A stretch of DNA of 35,711 nt from Gammaproteobacteria bacterium (GTDB lineage: Bacteria; Pseudomonadota; Gammaproteobacteria; Steroidobacterales; Steroidobacteraceae). Shown here piece by piece: positions 1 to 9,780 of this stretch; the first letter of the stretch is position 1; each line of letters begins with the position of its first letter. The stretch is taken from positions 1-35,711 of the forward strand of contig JADJHU010000012.1 in assembly GCA_016707425.1 (NCBI GenBank). The letters are read 5' to 3'. Made by a program: the position numbers and the translations under genes. A model generated the notes under the pieces. That model saw nothing but the letters and a program-made list of their open reading frames with translations. It was not told the DNA's origin and searched no databases.

Positions 1-240
1 TGCACCGGATCGACGAAATCGGGCGACTCGATCATGTTGTCCTGCTTGTCGCCGCACCAACCGTGCTGCGGCCCCAGGGCCGCCGTCACCCCACCTGCAG
101 GCTCCCAGAATTGCCAGCGCATCGAGCGAGAGTGAACGGAGTCTGCTCGTGACCGACGCCGGGTCGCGAGCAGCGCAATCGCCAATGGCGAGCGGTGCAC
201 GCAGGGTCGGATCTTCCTAATGATCGATGCCGAACCTCAT
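1..240 (-). pseudogene. DUF1343 (NamZ-type exo-muramidase) protein, N-terminal fragment, frameshifted
   Basis: Reading the minus strand from ATG at 240 and joining frames gives the N-terminus of the DUF1343 family: RFGID, then a DPTLRAPLA-like stretch, PASVT, and the signature LGPQHGWCGDKQDNMIESPDF at about positions 10-80 (the family usually shows FGPQHGxxGDKQDNMxES). Family members include NamZ, an exo-beta-N-acetylmuramidase acting on peptidoglycan fragments. At least three frame changes occur within 240 bases, including an early TAG in the ATG frame, and the gene leaves the window at position 1. The ATG overlaps the stop of the DOMON-like gene (ATGA, 237-240), so the two are probably translationally coupled. 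The family call rests on the signature only, because most of the protein lies outside the window. Confidence 0.6.
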
Positions 241-792
241 CGCTCGCCTCTCCCCACGCTCACTTCGAGTCGGAATGCCTCAGGATGATGGAAGTCCGGT
301 CCGCCCGCCGGATGCGCGAGCGCCCAGTAGGACAGGCCTCCGTCGATATCCTCGACAACGGCACTCAGCGCAATCTTCACACGGTCCGCCGCCGTGCAGC
401 CGGCAAGTAGCTGCGCGCAACCTGCGCCACGAGTTCGAACGCCTCCGCGTCCCGGCGCACGGTGATCCGCGGCTCCGGCAGCCCGCTCAGGGCCGTCATG
501 CTCTCCCGGTAGCGCACGAAGGAGTAGGCCGCCCACTGGCCCGAGACCGAGAAATTGAGCTCGCAGTAACCCTCGCCGTCGGCTTTGACGAAGGCTTCCA
601 GACAGGTGTGGCGCCACAGCCCGTCGACCCGGCGCTGTCCGGTCGTCGGCTGGAAGTACCAAGCTCGCGGAGCTCACCTCGACGCGATAGGCAAAGGTGA
701 TCGCATCGGGCGAAGCGCAGGAGGCGCTGGCATGAATGGAGCGCACTGCGGTGGGGGCCGGATATTTGACGGGTCAATGCGAGCCAGCTCAT
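237..792 (-). pseudogene. DOMON-like domain protein, frameshifted
   Basis: Joining the three minus frames recovers a protein of about 185 residues typical of the bacterial DOMON-like family. It contains DGLWRHTCLEAFVKADGE followed by YCELNFSVSGQW (about 545-625), then VKIALSAVVEDIDGG and LSYWALAHPAGGPDFHHPEAF near the C-terminus (about 255-370). DOMON-like proteins are carbohydrate- or haem-binding beta-sandwich relatives of unknown role. The likely start is ATG at 792 and the stop at 237 overlaps the next start. At least two frameshifts break it. It sits between ppc and the DUF1343 gene on the same strand. The family assignment is fairly firm from the motifs, but no function can be given. 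Confidence 0.6.
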
Positions 793-806
793 GCGGCGAC
801 GGCGGC

Positions 807-3555
807 TCACCGGTGCTCTGCAGTCCATGGCGATGCCGCTGATGGTCGCCAGGAGTGCGTCGAAGAGCTCACGATCTTCACGCGCGCCCACCGCCAGCGC
901 CGCAGCAGATCGACCTGCTGAGATGCATGGGTTGGACAGGGGGTTGCGCAGCTGAATGGCCACGCTGCAGCGTCGCATCGCCATCGAGCAGCTCCGCGCA
1001 GCCCGCCGATCCGCTGCCACGACCCTCGCGCCTGCCGGTACTCCGCCTGCATCGGCCCGGGAAAGCGGCGCCTGACCGGGCTGGAGTGCCTCATAGTGGC
1101 TCGACATCTGCAGGTCCGCGCGCGCCAGCATCGCTTCGACGTCGTCCACCAGGCCGCGCAGGAACGGCCAGCTGGCGTATGCCTCGCGCAGGCGGTCGAG
1201 GCCGTGAGTCGAAATCGCCGCATCGAGTCCCGCTCCCGCTCCGTACCAGCCCGGCAGCGGCCCGGGTGGCCTGCGTCCAGGCGAACACCCAGAGCACCGC
1301 CCGCAGTGCAGTCATCCCCTGCGCGCCGGGGCGCATCGCGGGGCGCGAACCGATCTGCATGCGTTCGATGACGTCGATCGGCGTCACGGCGCGGAAGTAA
1401 TCGTAGAACTGCGCATCGTCGTGCACGAGTCCGCGCCACGCGGCGCGACTCGCCTGCGCGATCGTCACCGCGCACCCCAGATGCTCCGGACGCTCGGCAC
1501 TGGCCCGACCCCTGTCGTGATGCCTGCGTGCGTGGCGAGTTCGAGTGCATTGAATGCGCGTTCGAGCGTGCGCAGCGATGGGCTGCAGGCCATAGTTCTG
1601 GGTGACGACACCCTGCTCGGTCAGGAAGAGCGTGCCATTGACCGGAGTCGGCCGGCGCACTGCGTGCGAGCGCATCGATGCGCCCGCCGCCCCGGGCGAT
1701 GCTCACCGCGACCCTGGAAGATGACGTGCCGCACCCCGGCCGAACGCAGCACCTCGGCGAGCAGCCGCTATCCCCCGGTAGATGGCGAAGCGTGAGGCGC
1801 GCAGCCCGACTTCCTGGTGGTCTCTGAGTAGCCGACCAGCGCACACTGGTACGATCCACGGACTCGGGAGGGCGTCGATGGTACCGGATCCGCGAGCAGC
1901 GCGCATCACCGCGCCCGACTCCTCCAGCGACGCCGCGGATTCGAACATCGGCGCAATGTCGAGGGCCACCTGACCCGACTGCTTGTCGCAGGCTTCCGCC
2001 CAGCGCGCGAGCAGCAGGGGGCGCCAGCACGTCGTCGGGACCGCAGGCACCGCACGATGTAGTAGCCGACGGCCTGCGCGCCGAATCGATGCCGCGCGCC
2101 TGGACGATCGCATCGAACACCGCGAGCGTGCGCCGACCGAGCGCGTCGAGCGCTGCCGTCGGCCCCCCGATCGCTCTCGAGTGCGGCTGTGAGCTGCGCA
2201 GTGCGCTCCGCCGGCGTGCGCCCGCACCACTGTGCATCGCCGAATCCCTGGGCAATCACCTGGTGATGGACATCGCTGTGCTGACGGACATCGAGTGTGG
2301 CGGTGAAAACCGAAGGTGGCGATGCGCCTCAGCAGGCGCCTGACCGGGTAGGCCGGCATTGAATTGCTGTTGGCCTTCCAGACTGTCCGCGACCCGAGCT
2401 GTACGTCGCGCTGCAGCTCGCCGTCGTCTCATAACCCGTGTGCCGCCGTCATAGGTCGCCCCGCAGGCGCTCGGCGATCTGGCCCAGGAAGACGCGATAG
2501 GGCATACGGTCGTGGCGCGGGGGCGTGAGCGAGCGGGTGCCGGGCAGGAGCGTCACGTACTGTTCGATGCGCTGCGTGAGGGCCGGCAGGACGCCAGCGC
2601 GGCTTGCGCTCTGCGAGAGCTTCTGTGCGAGCTCCTGGCACTCGAGAAAATAGGCGTTGAGGATCACCTGCTGGTGGCGCAGGAGAGTCTCGCGGATGGT
2701 CTTCGCGTGCACCTCCGGGTGCACATCCATGTCGCCACCCACCATGATCCTGGAAGCGCACGATGACCGGAATGTCCGGATCGTCTCCGGCGCCGCACCG
2801 TAGAGCCGCTCGAGCGAGAGCGCGATTTCCTCGTAGAACGTCGGCAGGATGCGGTAGAGGATCTCGCTCAGGTAGAAGAGCACGTGCTCGCGCTCGTCTG
2901 CCACCGTGAGCCGCTCCCGGGGATGATCCTCGGTCTGCCAGGAGGTCGTGAGCTCGAGGCGCACCCGCTGCCACATGCTGCGTGCCTCACCGGGGGTGAG
3001 TGTCGGGTCGAGCCGCCCGAGGAGCATCTCCGCGATGCGCTGCTGCTTGCGCAGGATCGTGCGGCGCGCAGACTCGGTCGGATGCGCATTGAAGACCGGC
3101 TCGATGCGCAGCTCCGCCAGCAGCTGCATGATATCCGCGAGCGAAGCACCTCGCTCTGAGCGCCGCGAGTGCATCCGGGATGCCGCCCGGCTGCGGGCGC
3201 TCGCTGTCCTGAAGGGAACACTCGCGCCGCCGCCGGATACGCGTGGACCTTCTCCGCGAGATTCACGGCCTGGAACCACATCGAAAAGGCGCGCGAGAGA
3301 TCGCGGGCGACCGCCGGCGCGCTCCTGTACCCCCGCACCGTGAGATCGAGAACCGCTTCCGGATCACCTTCACGTCGCGCGATCGCAGCCGTGCGATCGT
3401 GCTCGACGAGCGTGAAGAGCTCCTCGTGCCCTGCCCGCGCAGCACCTCGCCGACGAGCCCCCGAGGGCATGCACGTCGTTGCGGAGCGCCTCGTGCCGGG
3501 GGCGGAAAACGGATTTCAACCGATGCGACTGAAGGAGATCCCCGCTCGCGCTCAC
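807..3555 (-). pseudogene. ppc: Phosphoenolpyruvate carboxylase, multiply frameshifted
   Basis: PEP carboxylase makes oxaloacetate from PEP and bicarbonate in the cytoplasm. Reading the minus strand across frames, family landmarks appear in the right order: RHEALRNDVHALG (about 3480-3520), a FSMWFQAVNLAEKVHAYP stretch (about 3240-3295), VFNAHPTESARRTILRKQQ (about 3040-3100), VGGDMDVHPEVHAKTIRETL (about 2690-2750), RRLLRRIATFGFH (about 2300-2345), LVGYSETTRKSG (about 1800-1840; Xanthomonas-type enzymes show GYSESAKESG), GGSIARGGGRIDAL (about 1675-1730), LFLTEQGVVTQNYGLQPIA (about 1580-1640) and IQLRNPLSNP with QVDLLRRWR near the C-terminus (about 890-960). The span of about 916 codons equals a complete enzyme, so little is missing, but the frame changes at least eight times. 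The GTG start at 3555 overlaps the upstream stop (GTGA). An intact essential-type domain order with many frame breaks suggests sequence error more than decay. Confidence 0.82.
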
Positions 3556-4462
3556 CGGCGCCTGTCCCGGGCACCAGCGCCAGGCTGGCCGTACGATCGA
3601 GGCCGCGGCGAGCGCCAGCACGCGCTGCGCCTTGCAGACCACCGGGCACTCAGATGACTGGCCATCGAGGAGCGTTACGGCCGAGCCGGCCGCCTGCGCG
3701 GCGCCGAAAGCCGCGAGGATCGCCGGGCTCGCGCGATCGCCGCGTCGTCCGGCGTGAAGACCTCGTGACAGGGCGCAAGCTGATCGGGATGAATGAGACA
3801 CTTCCCCTGAAACCCATGCGCCGCGCGTTGCGCTCGACTGGCGGAAGCGCTCGAGATCCTGCACCGGGCACCACGGTGTCGATCGGAGGCTCGATGCCGG
3901 CGAGACGCGAAGCGTGGGCCAGGCGCGCTCGCGCATAGTCGAGCTCGCGCTCCTCATGCGTCCACTCCAGATCGAGATCGAGGGTGTAATCGACGCCTCC
4001 GAAAGAGAGACGCCGCACGCGTGGACAGGCGGCAGCAGTCTCCTCGGCCGCAGAAATCCCGCGCGCAGACTCGATCATCGGCATGAGAGCGACGTGCCCC
4101 GCCGGCAGGCGCGCGCCTCTTCGAGCTCACCCATCGACACATCGACGGCCCGCAGCCGCGCTGTGTCACCTCCGTCTTCGGCAGGATCACGCCATCGAGC
4201 CAGGGTCCGAGGGTGGCCTCGAGGTCCCCGCACCAGGCGGTCTCGAAGGAATTGATGCGCATAGCCCGCCGCCGTGCGCCGCGCTGCAGGGCTTCGGCGA
4301 CTGACGCGCGGAGGCTTCCTTGGCGGCGGCGGGCACCACGGCATCCTCGAGATCGAGGATCACTGCATCGGCACCGCAGGTGAGGGCCTTCGCCACACGG
4401 CGGGCGTGATCACCTGGTGCGAACAGGAAGCTCCGCAGCCCGCTCGGATCGGCTCGTCTCAT
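3552..4462 (-). pseudogene. HpcH/HpaI aldolase / citrate lyase beta-like (CitE) protein, frameshifted
   Basis: The start is ATG at 4462. The N-terminus reads LRSFLFAPGDHARRVAKAL followed by ADAVILDLEDAVVPAAAKE, the classic CitE opening. Further on, in other frames, come INSFETAWC, PWLDGVILPKTE, PMIESARGISAAEE, LSFGGVDYTLDLDLEW and ARARLAHASRLAGIEPPIDT, all in the family order, then ILAAFGAAQAAGSAV and ECPVVCKAQRVLALA near the end. This family cleaves or forms CoA esters such as malyl-, citramalyl- or beta-methylmalyl-CoA using Mg2+. The substrate cannot be told here. About 303 codons fit a full-length member. The last frame ends at TGA 3552-3554, overlapping the ppc GTG. At least three frameshifts are present. 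Confidence 0.75.
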
Positions 4463-4488
4463 CGGTGCCCGCTCTCCCGCATGCCCGA

Positions 4489-5305
4489 TCAGCGCTTCGC
4501 GCCACGGTAGAATGGCATCACTTTCGGGATGTTCGCCTCGAGCTGCTGAATGCGCGTGTCGGGGGACGGGTGCGTGCTCAGAAACTCCGCGGGACCCCGG
4601 CTGCCCTCGGTGCTCATCATCTTCTTCCATACGCTCACCGACGCGTTTGGGTCATAACCAGAGCGCGCCATGAGTTCGAGACCGATCAGGTCCGCTTCGG
4701 ACTCCTGCCTGCCGACAGAGGGCAGCTGGAAGGTCACAGTGGCCACCATGTTCGCCAGGTCCACGACGCCCGAGGACACGCCCGTGGCAGCGGCCACGCC
4801 CGCCAGTGCAAGCTGCTGCGCATAGGCCCGCGAAATGCGCTCGCGGCTGTGCTCCCGCAGCGCATGCGCAATCTCGTGCCCGAGCACCGAGGCAAGCTCG
4901 TCGTCACTGAGCTTCAGACGCTCGACGAGCCCTGAATACACCATGATCTTCCCGCCCGGCATGGCATAGGCATTCATGTCCCGGGTAACCTGCACATTGA
5001 CCTCCCAGGCCAAAGCCAGGCGCATCCGGGCAAAAGGGTGCCACCGTATGCGGGATGAGCCGGTGCGCGACGGCCCGCACCCTCGTCACGAGAGCGACGT
5101 CCCTGTTGGAGTGCGCCGCAGCCCGTGCCTTCGCGAGCTCCTGCTGATAGGCCTGCGCGGCGCCCTGCTGCACCTCCTGTTCCGACACGAACATGTGCTG
5201 CTTGCGCCCGATGCCCACCGCCCCCGGCTGTGTGGTCTCGACAGTCGTGCAGCCGCCGGCGACTCCGGCGGCAATCACGAGGACCGGCAGAAATCTCTGA
5301 TACAT
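4489..5305 (-). CDS. M48-family metallopeptidase, LoiP-like lipoprotein (one frameshift)
   Basis: The protein is a predicted zinc metallopeptidase of the cell envelope. It starts at ATG 5305 behind a GGAGAGG ribosome site. Residues 1-19 form a lipoprotein signal ending in a lipobox-like AGGC with Cys19; Thr20 at +2 fits outer-membrane sorting. The catalytic part shows LGHEIAHALREH (HExxH zinc motif) and a downstream ESEAD glutamate ligand, then a C-terminal THPSPDTRIQQL, all typical of LoiP/YcaL-type M48 proteases of about 250-270 residues. The frame changes once at about 5032-5038, in an AAAAGGG run; removing one base gives a continuous 271-residue protein. It heads the minus-strand chain toward the CitE-like gene, 26 bases away. 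Role in envelope protein quality control is inferred from the family. Confidence 0.85.
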
Positions 5306-5589
5306 GGTGATCGCCTCTCCGCGACTCGCCCGCGCGCAGCGGCTGCGCCCCCGGCAGCCCGCTGTCAGTTTACAGGCGAAGGCGGCACGAGCACAGGCGA
5401 TGCCCGCCGGAACGCCTCGGTACCGGACGATCGCGGCACGACCGGAGAGACCGTACTGCGGGAGTATTCGCGCCCCCCGCCCGCGCGCCCGCAGCCGCCT
5501 CTGGTACGCATCGCCACAAAGAACGTGGGGATTCGCCCCGCTCGGCGCGACCGATCCCTCGCCGCAATCCGTTCCTGAGGAGTTCCGGC

Positions 5590-6795
5590 ATGTCCACGGT
5601 GATCGACGAGACGGTGGATTACGAGTACCCCGAGATCGATTTCGGACTCGACGACGTCCCCGACCTCGAGCCGCGCATGGCACGACTGCTCGCCGAAGGA
5701 AAGCGCGTCGTGAAGGTGCGCTACATCGGCAAGCCCGCATGGATGCTGCTCGGACACAAGGAGGTCTGGGACGCGTTCCTCGACACCGCGCATTATCCCT
5801 GCAGCGCGGCACACCTGCGCCACAGTGAGCCCACGATGGGCCGCAACCTCCTCTGCCTGGATGGCGAGGAGCATCGCATCAAGCGCGCGCTCGTCGCCCC
5901 GGCCTTCCAGCCGGCAAGGATCCGCGAATACACGGACGGTCTCGTGCGGCCACTCGCCAACCGCCTGATCGACGGCTTCCGCGGCCGCCACGAGCTCGAC
6001 CTGGTCGCGGAGTACACGCGCCGCTTGCCCCTCCAGGTCATCACGCGGCTCCTGGACATCCCGGCCGGGGACGAGCACCGCCTCATCGAGTGGATCGACG
6101 GGCTCTTCCTCTATCCCTGGAACCCTGAACTCGCACTCAACGCGCGTGCCGAAGTCACGAAGTTCTTCCTGCCGATCATCCATGCGCGCCGCACCGCGCC
6201 CGGCAACGACCTGATCTCCATGATCACGTCATCGGAGTTCGAGGGTCACCGGCTCACGGACGAGGAGGTGCTCGCCTTCGTGCGCCTGCTCTTCCCGGCA
6301 GGCTCCGACACCACCTACCTCGCGCTCGGCAGCATGATGAACCACGTGCTCGGCGACCCGGAGCTGAAGGCTCGCCTGCTTGCCGATCCGGCCCTCGTCC
6401 CGAAGGTCGTCGACGAGTGCCTGCGCCTCTACAGCACCACGGCCATGCTGCCGCGCTACACCGAGACCGGCATGGACTACGAGGGCGCGCATATCCCGCC
6501 GAACTCCTGGGTGATGTTCGGCATCCGCACGGCGAACCGGGATCCCTCCGTGTTCGAGGACCCGGATCGCTTCGACGCCGCCCGCAGCCAGAGGAAGAGC
6601 CTCGCCTTCTCGGTCGGCTCGCATGCCTGCCTCGGCATGCACCTCGCACGCGCCGAGATGCAGGTGTCGCTGGAACTGCTGCTGAAACGCCTGCCAGGAC
6701 TGTTGCTGCGCGACGGGCGGATGCCCATGACGCAGGTGAACCTGCGCGGCGTGCGCGCACTCCCGGTCGTCTTCGACGAGGTGCTTCCGGCGTGA
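5590..6795 (+). CDS. Cytochrome P450
   Basis: A 401-residue soluble bacterial P450, full length and intact. Helix C shows DGEEHRIKR (91-99), the I-helix oxygen-binding motif is PAGSDTT (236-242), the ExxR pair is E276/R279, and the haem loop FSVGSHACLG (340-349) places the iron-ligating thiolate at Cys347. It would hydroxylate a hydrophobic substrate using electrons from a ferredoxin; no ferredoxin or reductase gene is seen in the window. Start ATG 5590 has GAGGAG eight bases upstream. The 284 bases before it separate it from the divergent M48 gene and hold no clear promoter match. It faces the AttH-like gene tail to tail. Substrate and CYP family are unknown; a steroid or terpenoid is suggested by the neighbours only. 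Confidence 0.95.
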   Translation: MSTVIDETVDYEYPEIDFGLDDVPDLEPRMARLLAEGKRVVKVRYIGKPAWMLLGHKEVWDAFLDTAHYPCSAAHLRHSEPTMGRNLLCLDGEEHRIKRALVAPAFQPARIREYTDGLVRPLANRLIDGFRGRHELDLVAEYTRRLPLQVITRLLDIPAGDEHRLIEWIDGLFLYPWNPELALNARAEVTKFFLPIIHARRTAPGNDLISMITSSEFEGHRLTDEEVLAFVRLLFPAGSDTTYLALGSMMNHVLGDPELKARLLADPALVPKVVDECLRLYSTTAMLPRYTETGMDYEGAHIPPNSWVMFGIRTANRDPSVFEDPDRFDAARSQRKSLAFSVGSHACLGMHLARAEMQVSLELLLKRLPGLLLRDGRMPMTQVNLRGVRALPVVFDEVLPA

Positions 6796-6829
6796 GCGAT
6801 CCCGGCGGCCATCCGCTCGGCCCCATGCC

Positions 6830-7938
6830 TCACCCGGGAAGCCCATACCTCGGGTAGGGTCCGAGGATGCACTGCTCGATAAATCCGATCCCCGACTTCC
6901 CGTCGCAGGTGACGGGGACGATGTGGTGCATCAACGCAAAGGCTGAATGTCCGCAATCGACCTCGGAGACGCGCCATCTTTCATGGCCTGTGGCCAGTTC
7001 GCCATGCCACGCACCATGGCTCCACTTGGCGTGGTTGTAGCCGATTGCATAGGTCCAGGCCGTGAGCAGCGGGGCACTGAATTCGATTGTGCGCCGTCCA
7101 CGTGCGTCCTTCGTCTCATCGAGTCGAATTCGTCCCCCGGTAATACGGCGGGTCGCGGCAGACACTTCGTAGTCATGAGTCCAGCGACCGATCCGTTCGA
7201 TTCGATCCTCCCGGATAGGCACGGCCGTTTCGCTGGCGTACATGGGCAGGACGAAGCTCTCTTCCAGCCGGGCATTGCCCGTGGGGTCTTCGAGGCGAAG
7301 GGAGTGGATCGCGAAATCCCCAAAGTTCAGTGGAATCCAGTTCCAGAACAATTGCTGCTGCGATCGCTCGATCGCATCACCCCCCGAACCCCAGGCACGA
7401 ACTCCCCACGAACGGTCCTTGACGCCCGGACAATGCTCGGCGACAAGCTCGGTACGAACGCCGTCGATTTCGAACCAGCCCTCCCAGCATCCGAACTGCG
7501 TCCATCGCGTGATGTCTTCCGTGACCTTGCCATCGGACGATGTCGTGTTACGCGTTTCCTGGATCGGTGCCGAACGTGCGAGCCAGCGAAGGTCGCAGGA
7601 CAGGCCGCTGCTGTTCCGATCCAACCGGACCGACATCACCTGCATGGGTTTTTCGATGCGCAGCGTGAACTCCCCAGCGTCATCTCCGTCGGCTCGTCGG
7701 GGGCGCGGCGCGAGGCGAAGAAGGAGTGATGGACGCCATTGATCTGGAATGTAATTGCGGCATCCATGATGCCGCGATTGGGGTAGCGACCGAGGCTGAC
7801 CGCAAGGTAATAGCTCCCGTCCCTGGCAAAGCCGTTCGCGAAGTAGCGGTCATAGGCACTTTCATCGTCAGTTGCGGGTTCGCGAATAACACGGGCGCAT
7901 TGGTGAATGCAGTAGTCGTCGAGAGCGCTCAGAGCCAT
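6830..7938 (-). CDS. AttH/CrtC-like lipocalin-fold protein, copy A (one frameshift)
   Basis: A protein of unknown function, clearly paralogous to the gene at 17263-18405. Shared features are the DDYCxHQ opening, PAT-D-x-YDRYF, a GRYPNR/ARYPNR block, WxGWxEVDGVR/WEGWFEIDGVR and the DRSWGVR/DKSWGVR signature, then a late W-(S/N)-HG block. The SWG signature and beta-rich pattern recall the AttH / hydroxyneurosporene synthase (CrtC) group and the DUF7064/DUF7065 families, but I cannot confirm which. The start is ATG 7938 with a GGGGATGAGG ribosome site. The frame breaks at 7672-7675, a CCCC run on the plus strand; adding one base there gives a continuous 369-residue protein, close to the 380 of its paralogue. 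It is last in the minus-strand set SnoaL, phosphotransferase, AttH-like. Confidence 0.75.
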
Positions 7939-7978
7939 TGCCTCATCCCCTTTTCGCGGAAGCCATGCCGTCTCGTGC

Positions 7979-9052
7979 TCAGGAAGGCGCCGGCAGTCCA
8001 AATACCCTCGCCAGCATCAGGGAGGCCGGGTTCACTTCGTCGATCCTCGAGTCGGCAGGCTCTTCGCCCCGGGCGATCATCTGCCGGCCGGCCCGCAGCC
8101 GCATCACGCCCAGCCGGAATGCGGCCCATCGTTCGAAGAACGAGATGTCATGCAGTTTCACGCCAGCCTTGTCCTCGTACAACTTGATCATCTCTTCCGT
8201 GGTCGGTCCGCCCGGTCTCGAGCGCTGCCCTTCCGTCCAGAAGAAGCGCTCCATGAAGATAAACCAGCCGACATCCACCTCGCGCGGCGCGATGGTTGCC
8301 ATCTCCCAATCCAGTACCCCAGTCAGCGTCAGCTCCTCGAAGAGCAGGTTGCCGATCCGCGCGTCCCCCCAGTTGAGTACCGAATGCAGGTGCCTCGGGA
8401 CGTTTGCGGTCAGCCACGCGTAGGCCTCCTCGAGCTGCGCGTATCGCTTCCCGGCTGACGAAGCAGTGAGATGGCGGCGATACGCATCGAGCTGTGCCCG
8501 AAGATGCGAATCTTCCGGCACCCTCGAGGAAAGATGATTGAAATCGGGCTGCTTCCAGTCGATGGCGTGAATGCGCACCAGCGCCGTGATGGCCTGATCG
8601 AACAGGCAATGCAGCTTCACTGGATCGGTGGGAATGGTGCCCGTATCGAATATCGGCTCCCCGATGAGCCGCTCCATGATGAAAAACTGGCGGCCGAGCC
8701 AGCTGTCGTCCGGCTCTTCCCACAGTACACGAGGCGAAGGTACCGCTTGGGCCGTCGCCAGCGCATGCAGCGTTCGCGTTTGGTCGAGCATCTCGACGTC
8801 CGGAATGGGCCCCTCGCCAAGCGGCTGCGGTCGGCATACGTTTGCCTGCGTGACCAGCCGTCCTCCACGCGGGAAGGTCACGGTGTGCAGGTAGGTTTCG
8901 TTGACCGCACCGGTCTTCGGCGTGGAAATTGCAGTCACTTTTGCGTCCTGGCAAACAAGACGAGAGCGATACCACGTTTCCAGCATGGATTGTATTCGAC
9001 CGAGGTCGCTGCTTATGCGGGGCGTCGCTCCGCCCCATCGGGCAACAGTCAT
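7979..9052 (-). CDS. APH-type phosphotransferase family protein, copy A
   Basis: A 357-residue kinase-like protein of the aminoglycoside phosphotransferase / ACAD10-ACAD11 kinase-domain group. The catalytic loop is NWGDARIGNLLF (227-238), with Asp230 as the probable base and Asn235 as Mg2+ ligand, and GVLDWEMA (245-252) supplies the second metal aspartate. A Trp replaces the usual His of the HGD loop; WGDA is common in this subgroup. An open frame extends to 9259, but ATG 9052 is chosen because GGAG lies nine bases before it and homology begins there. Such proteins recur in proteobacterial and actinobacterial steroid, lipid and xenobiotic clusters and may phosphorylate a hydroxylated intermediate; in ACAD11 the kinase acts on 4-hydroxyacyl-CoA. 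Substrate here is unknown. A second copy is at 20239-21372. Confidence 0.85.
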   Translation of the reverse strand: MTVARWGGATPRISSDLGRIQSMLETWYRSRLVCQDAKVTAISTPKTGAVNETYLHTVTFPRGGRLVTQANVCRPQPLGEGPIPDVEMLDQTRTLHALATAQAVPSPRVLWEEPDDSWLGRQFFIMERLIGEPIFDTGTIPTDPVKLHCLFDQAITALVRIHAIDWKQPDFNHLSSRVPEDSHLRAQLDAYRRHLTASSAGKRYAQLEEAYAWLTANVPRHLHSVLNWGDARIGNLLFEELTLTGVLDWEMATIAPREVDVGWFIFMERFFWTEGQRSRPGGPTTEEMIKLYEDKAGVKLHDISFFERWAAFRLGVMRLRAGRQMIARGEEPADSRIDEVNPASLMLARVFGLPAPS

Positions 9053-9125
9053 CTCAGCTTCTCCAGTTCCTCCTGACGCTACCCGGAGCTCTATCGGCAG
9101 AGCGCTCGCACTCAACCGACGAAAC

Positions 9126-9560
9126 CTAGCGTGCACCGATCGGCAGCAGACTCCATGCGGCGACGGACACGGCTTCGCTGCGCAGCGTGATGACACGCTC
9201 GATGAACCACCAGCGGCCGTCGATCCGGCGCAATACGTCGTCATAGCGGGCACGTGCACCCTGCACGTGGTCGAGTTTCAGCACACCCGACGCGTCTCCC
9301 ACTGCGGTGACCACGTCGGACCTGGCAGTCGCCACGTCTTCGTCCACGTGGAGCGCGATATTAAAGTTCACATGGAGCACCGACTTGCCAACCGAAATCG
9401 GCAACATGAAGTCGAGGATCTCCTGCGGGCCGCTCAGCCGGCGCCCCAGGAAGGTGAATGCGCCGTATCGGAACAGGTTTGCCCACTCCTCATACCTGCC
9501 GTCGTCGAACAGGTGCGCGTAGGTGGCAAAGAGGTTTCGGATCTCGTCGTGGTCCGTCAT
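9126..9560 (-). CDS. SnoaL-like (NTF2-fold) protein A
   Basis: A 144-residue protein of the SnoaL/ketosteroid-isomerase-like cone fold. The N-terminal helix reads EIRNLFATYAHLFDDGRYEEWANLF, and the C-terminal sheet reads GARARYDDVLRRIDGRWWFIERVI, both typical of SnoaL-like proteins attached to polyketide or steroid pathways. Members can be isomerases, cyclases, dehydratases or inactive binding proteins. The Tyr14/Asp38/Asp99 set of true ketosteroid isomerase is not evident here. The start is ATG 9560 with GGGGA upstream, so the open frame continuing to 10157 is not all coding. It is the first gene of the minus-strand set and is divergent from the TonB receptor across a 220-base region carrying the shared operator motif. 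Confidence 0.85.
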   Translation of the reverse strand: MTDHDEIRNLFATYAHLFDDGRYEEWANLFRYGAFTFLGRRLSGPQEILDFMLPISVGKSVLHVNFNIALHVDEDVATARSDVVTAVGDASGVLKLDHVQGARARYDDVLRRIDGRWWFIERVITLRSEAVSVAAWSLLPIGAR

Positions 9561-9711
9561 TACCGCTTTCCCCACAGAAAGCCCGAAGTGGCAGTGTACG
9601 CTGGGCCGATCGGGCCCCGACGCGTTCCAGCGGGCAACCGTGCAGGCTAGGCGCGGTCCGCGGCCGTTACGTGGCCGTCGCGCAACAAACAAGCGCATCC
9701 TGTTGCACAAA

Positions 9712-9739
9712 TTGGAACATGTGCTAATGTGATTATAAG
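9712..9739 (+). promoter_or_regulatory. Candidate sigma-70 promoter for the TonB-dependent receptor
   Basis: TTGGAA (9712-9717) and TATAAG (9734-9739) are separated by 16 bases, with four and five of six consensus matches. A start point near 9746 would leave about 35 bases of leader before ATG 9781. The predicted operator at 9713-9727 overlaps the -35 box and spacer, a layout that fits repression. It was read by eye and is not scored. Confidence 0.45.
9713..9727 (+). promoter_or_regulatory. Candidate TetR operator, site 1
   Basis: TGGAACATGTGCTAA lies between the divergent SnoaL-like gene and TonB receptor gene. It matches site 2 (19378-19392) and site 3 (25471-25485) at nearly every position; consensus TGG(A/C)ACA(Y)GT(G/T)(A/C)TAA. 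As TTAGCACA/TGTTCCAA (9712-9727 read on the minus strand) it is an imperfect inverted repeat with six of eight matching half-site positions, the size expected for a TetR-family dimer. Confidence 0.55.
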
Positions 9740-9780
9740 GTAGGCGATTCTGACCATAACAACAGTGCGAGGATAGTACG

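Noticed and set aside
807..2255. Long 482-residue minus-strand open frame
   Set aside because: It is a chance frame running through ppc; only short pieces such as SIARGGGRIDAL and QVDLLRRWR match PEP carboxylase, and the rest is Arg/Ala-rich noise.
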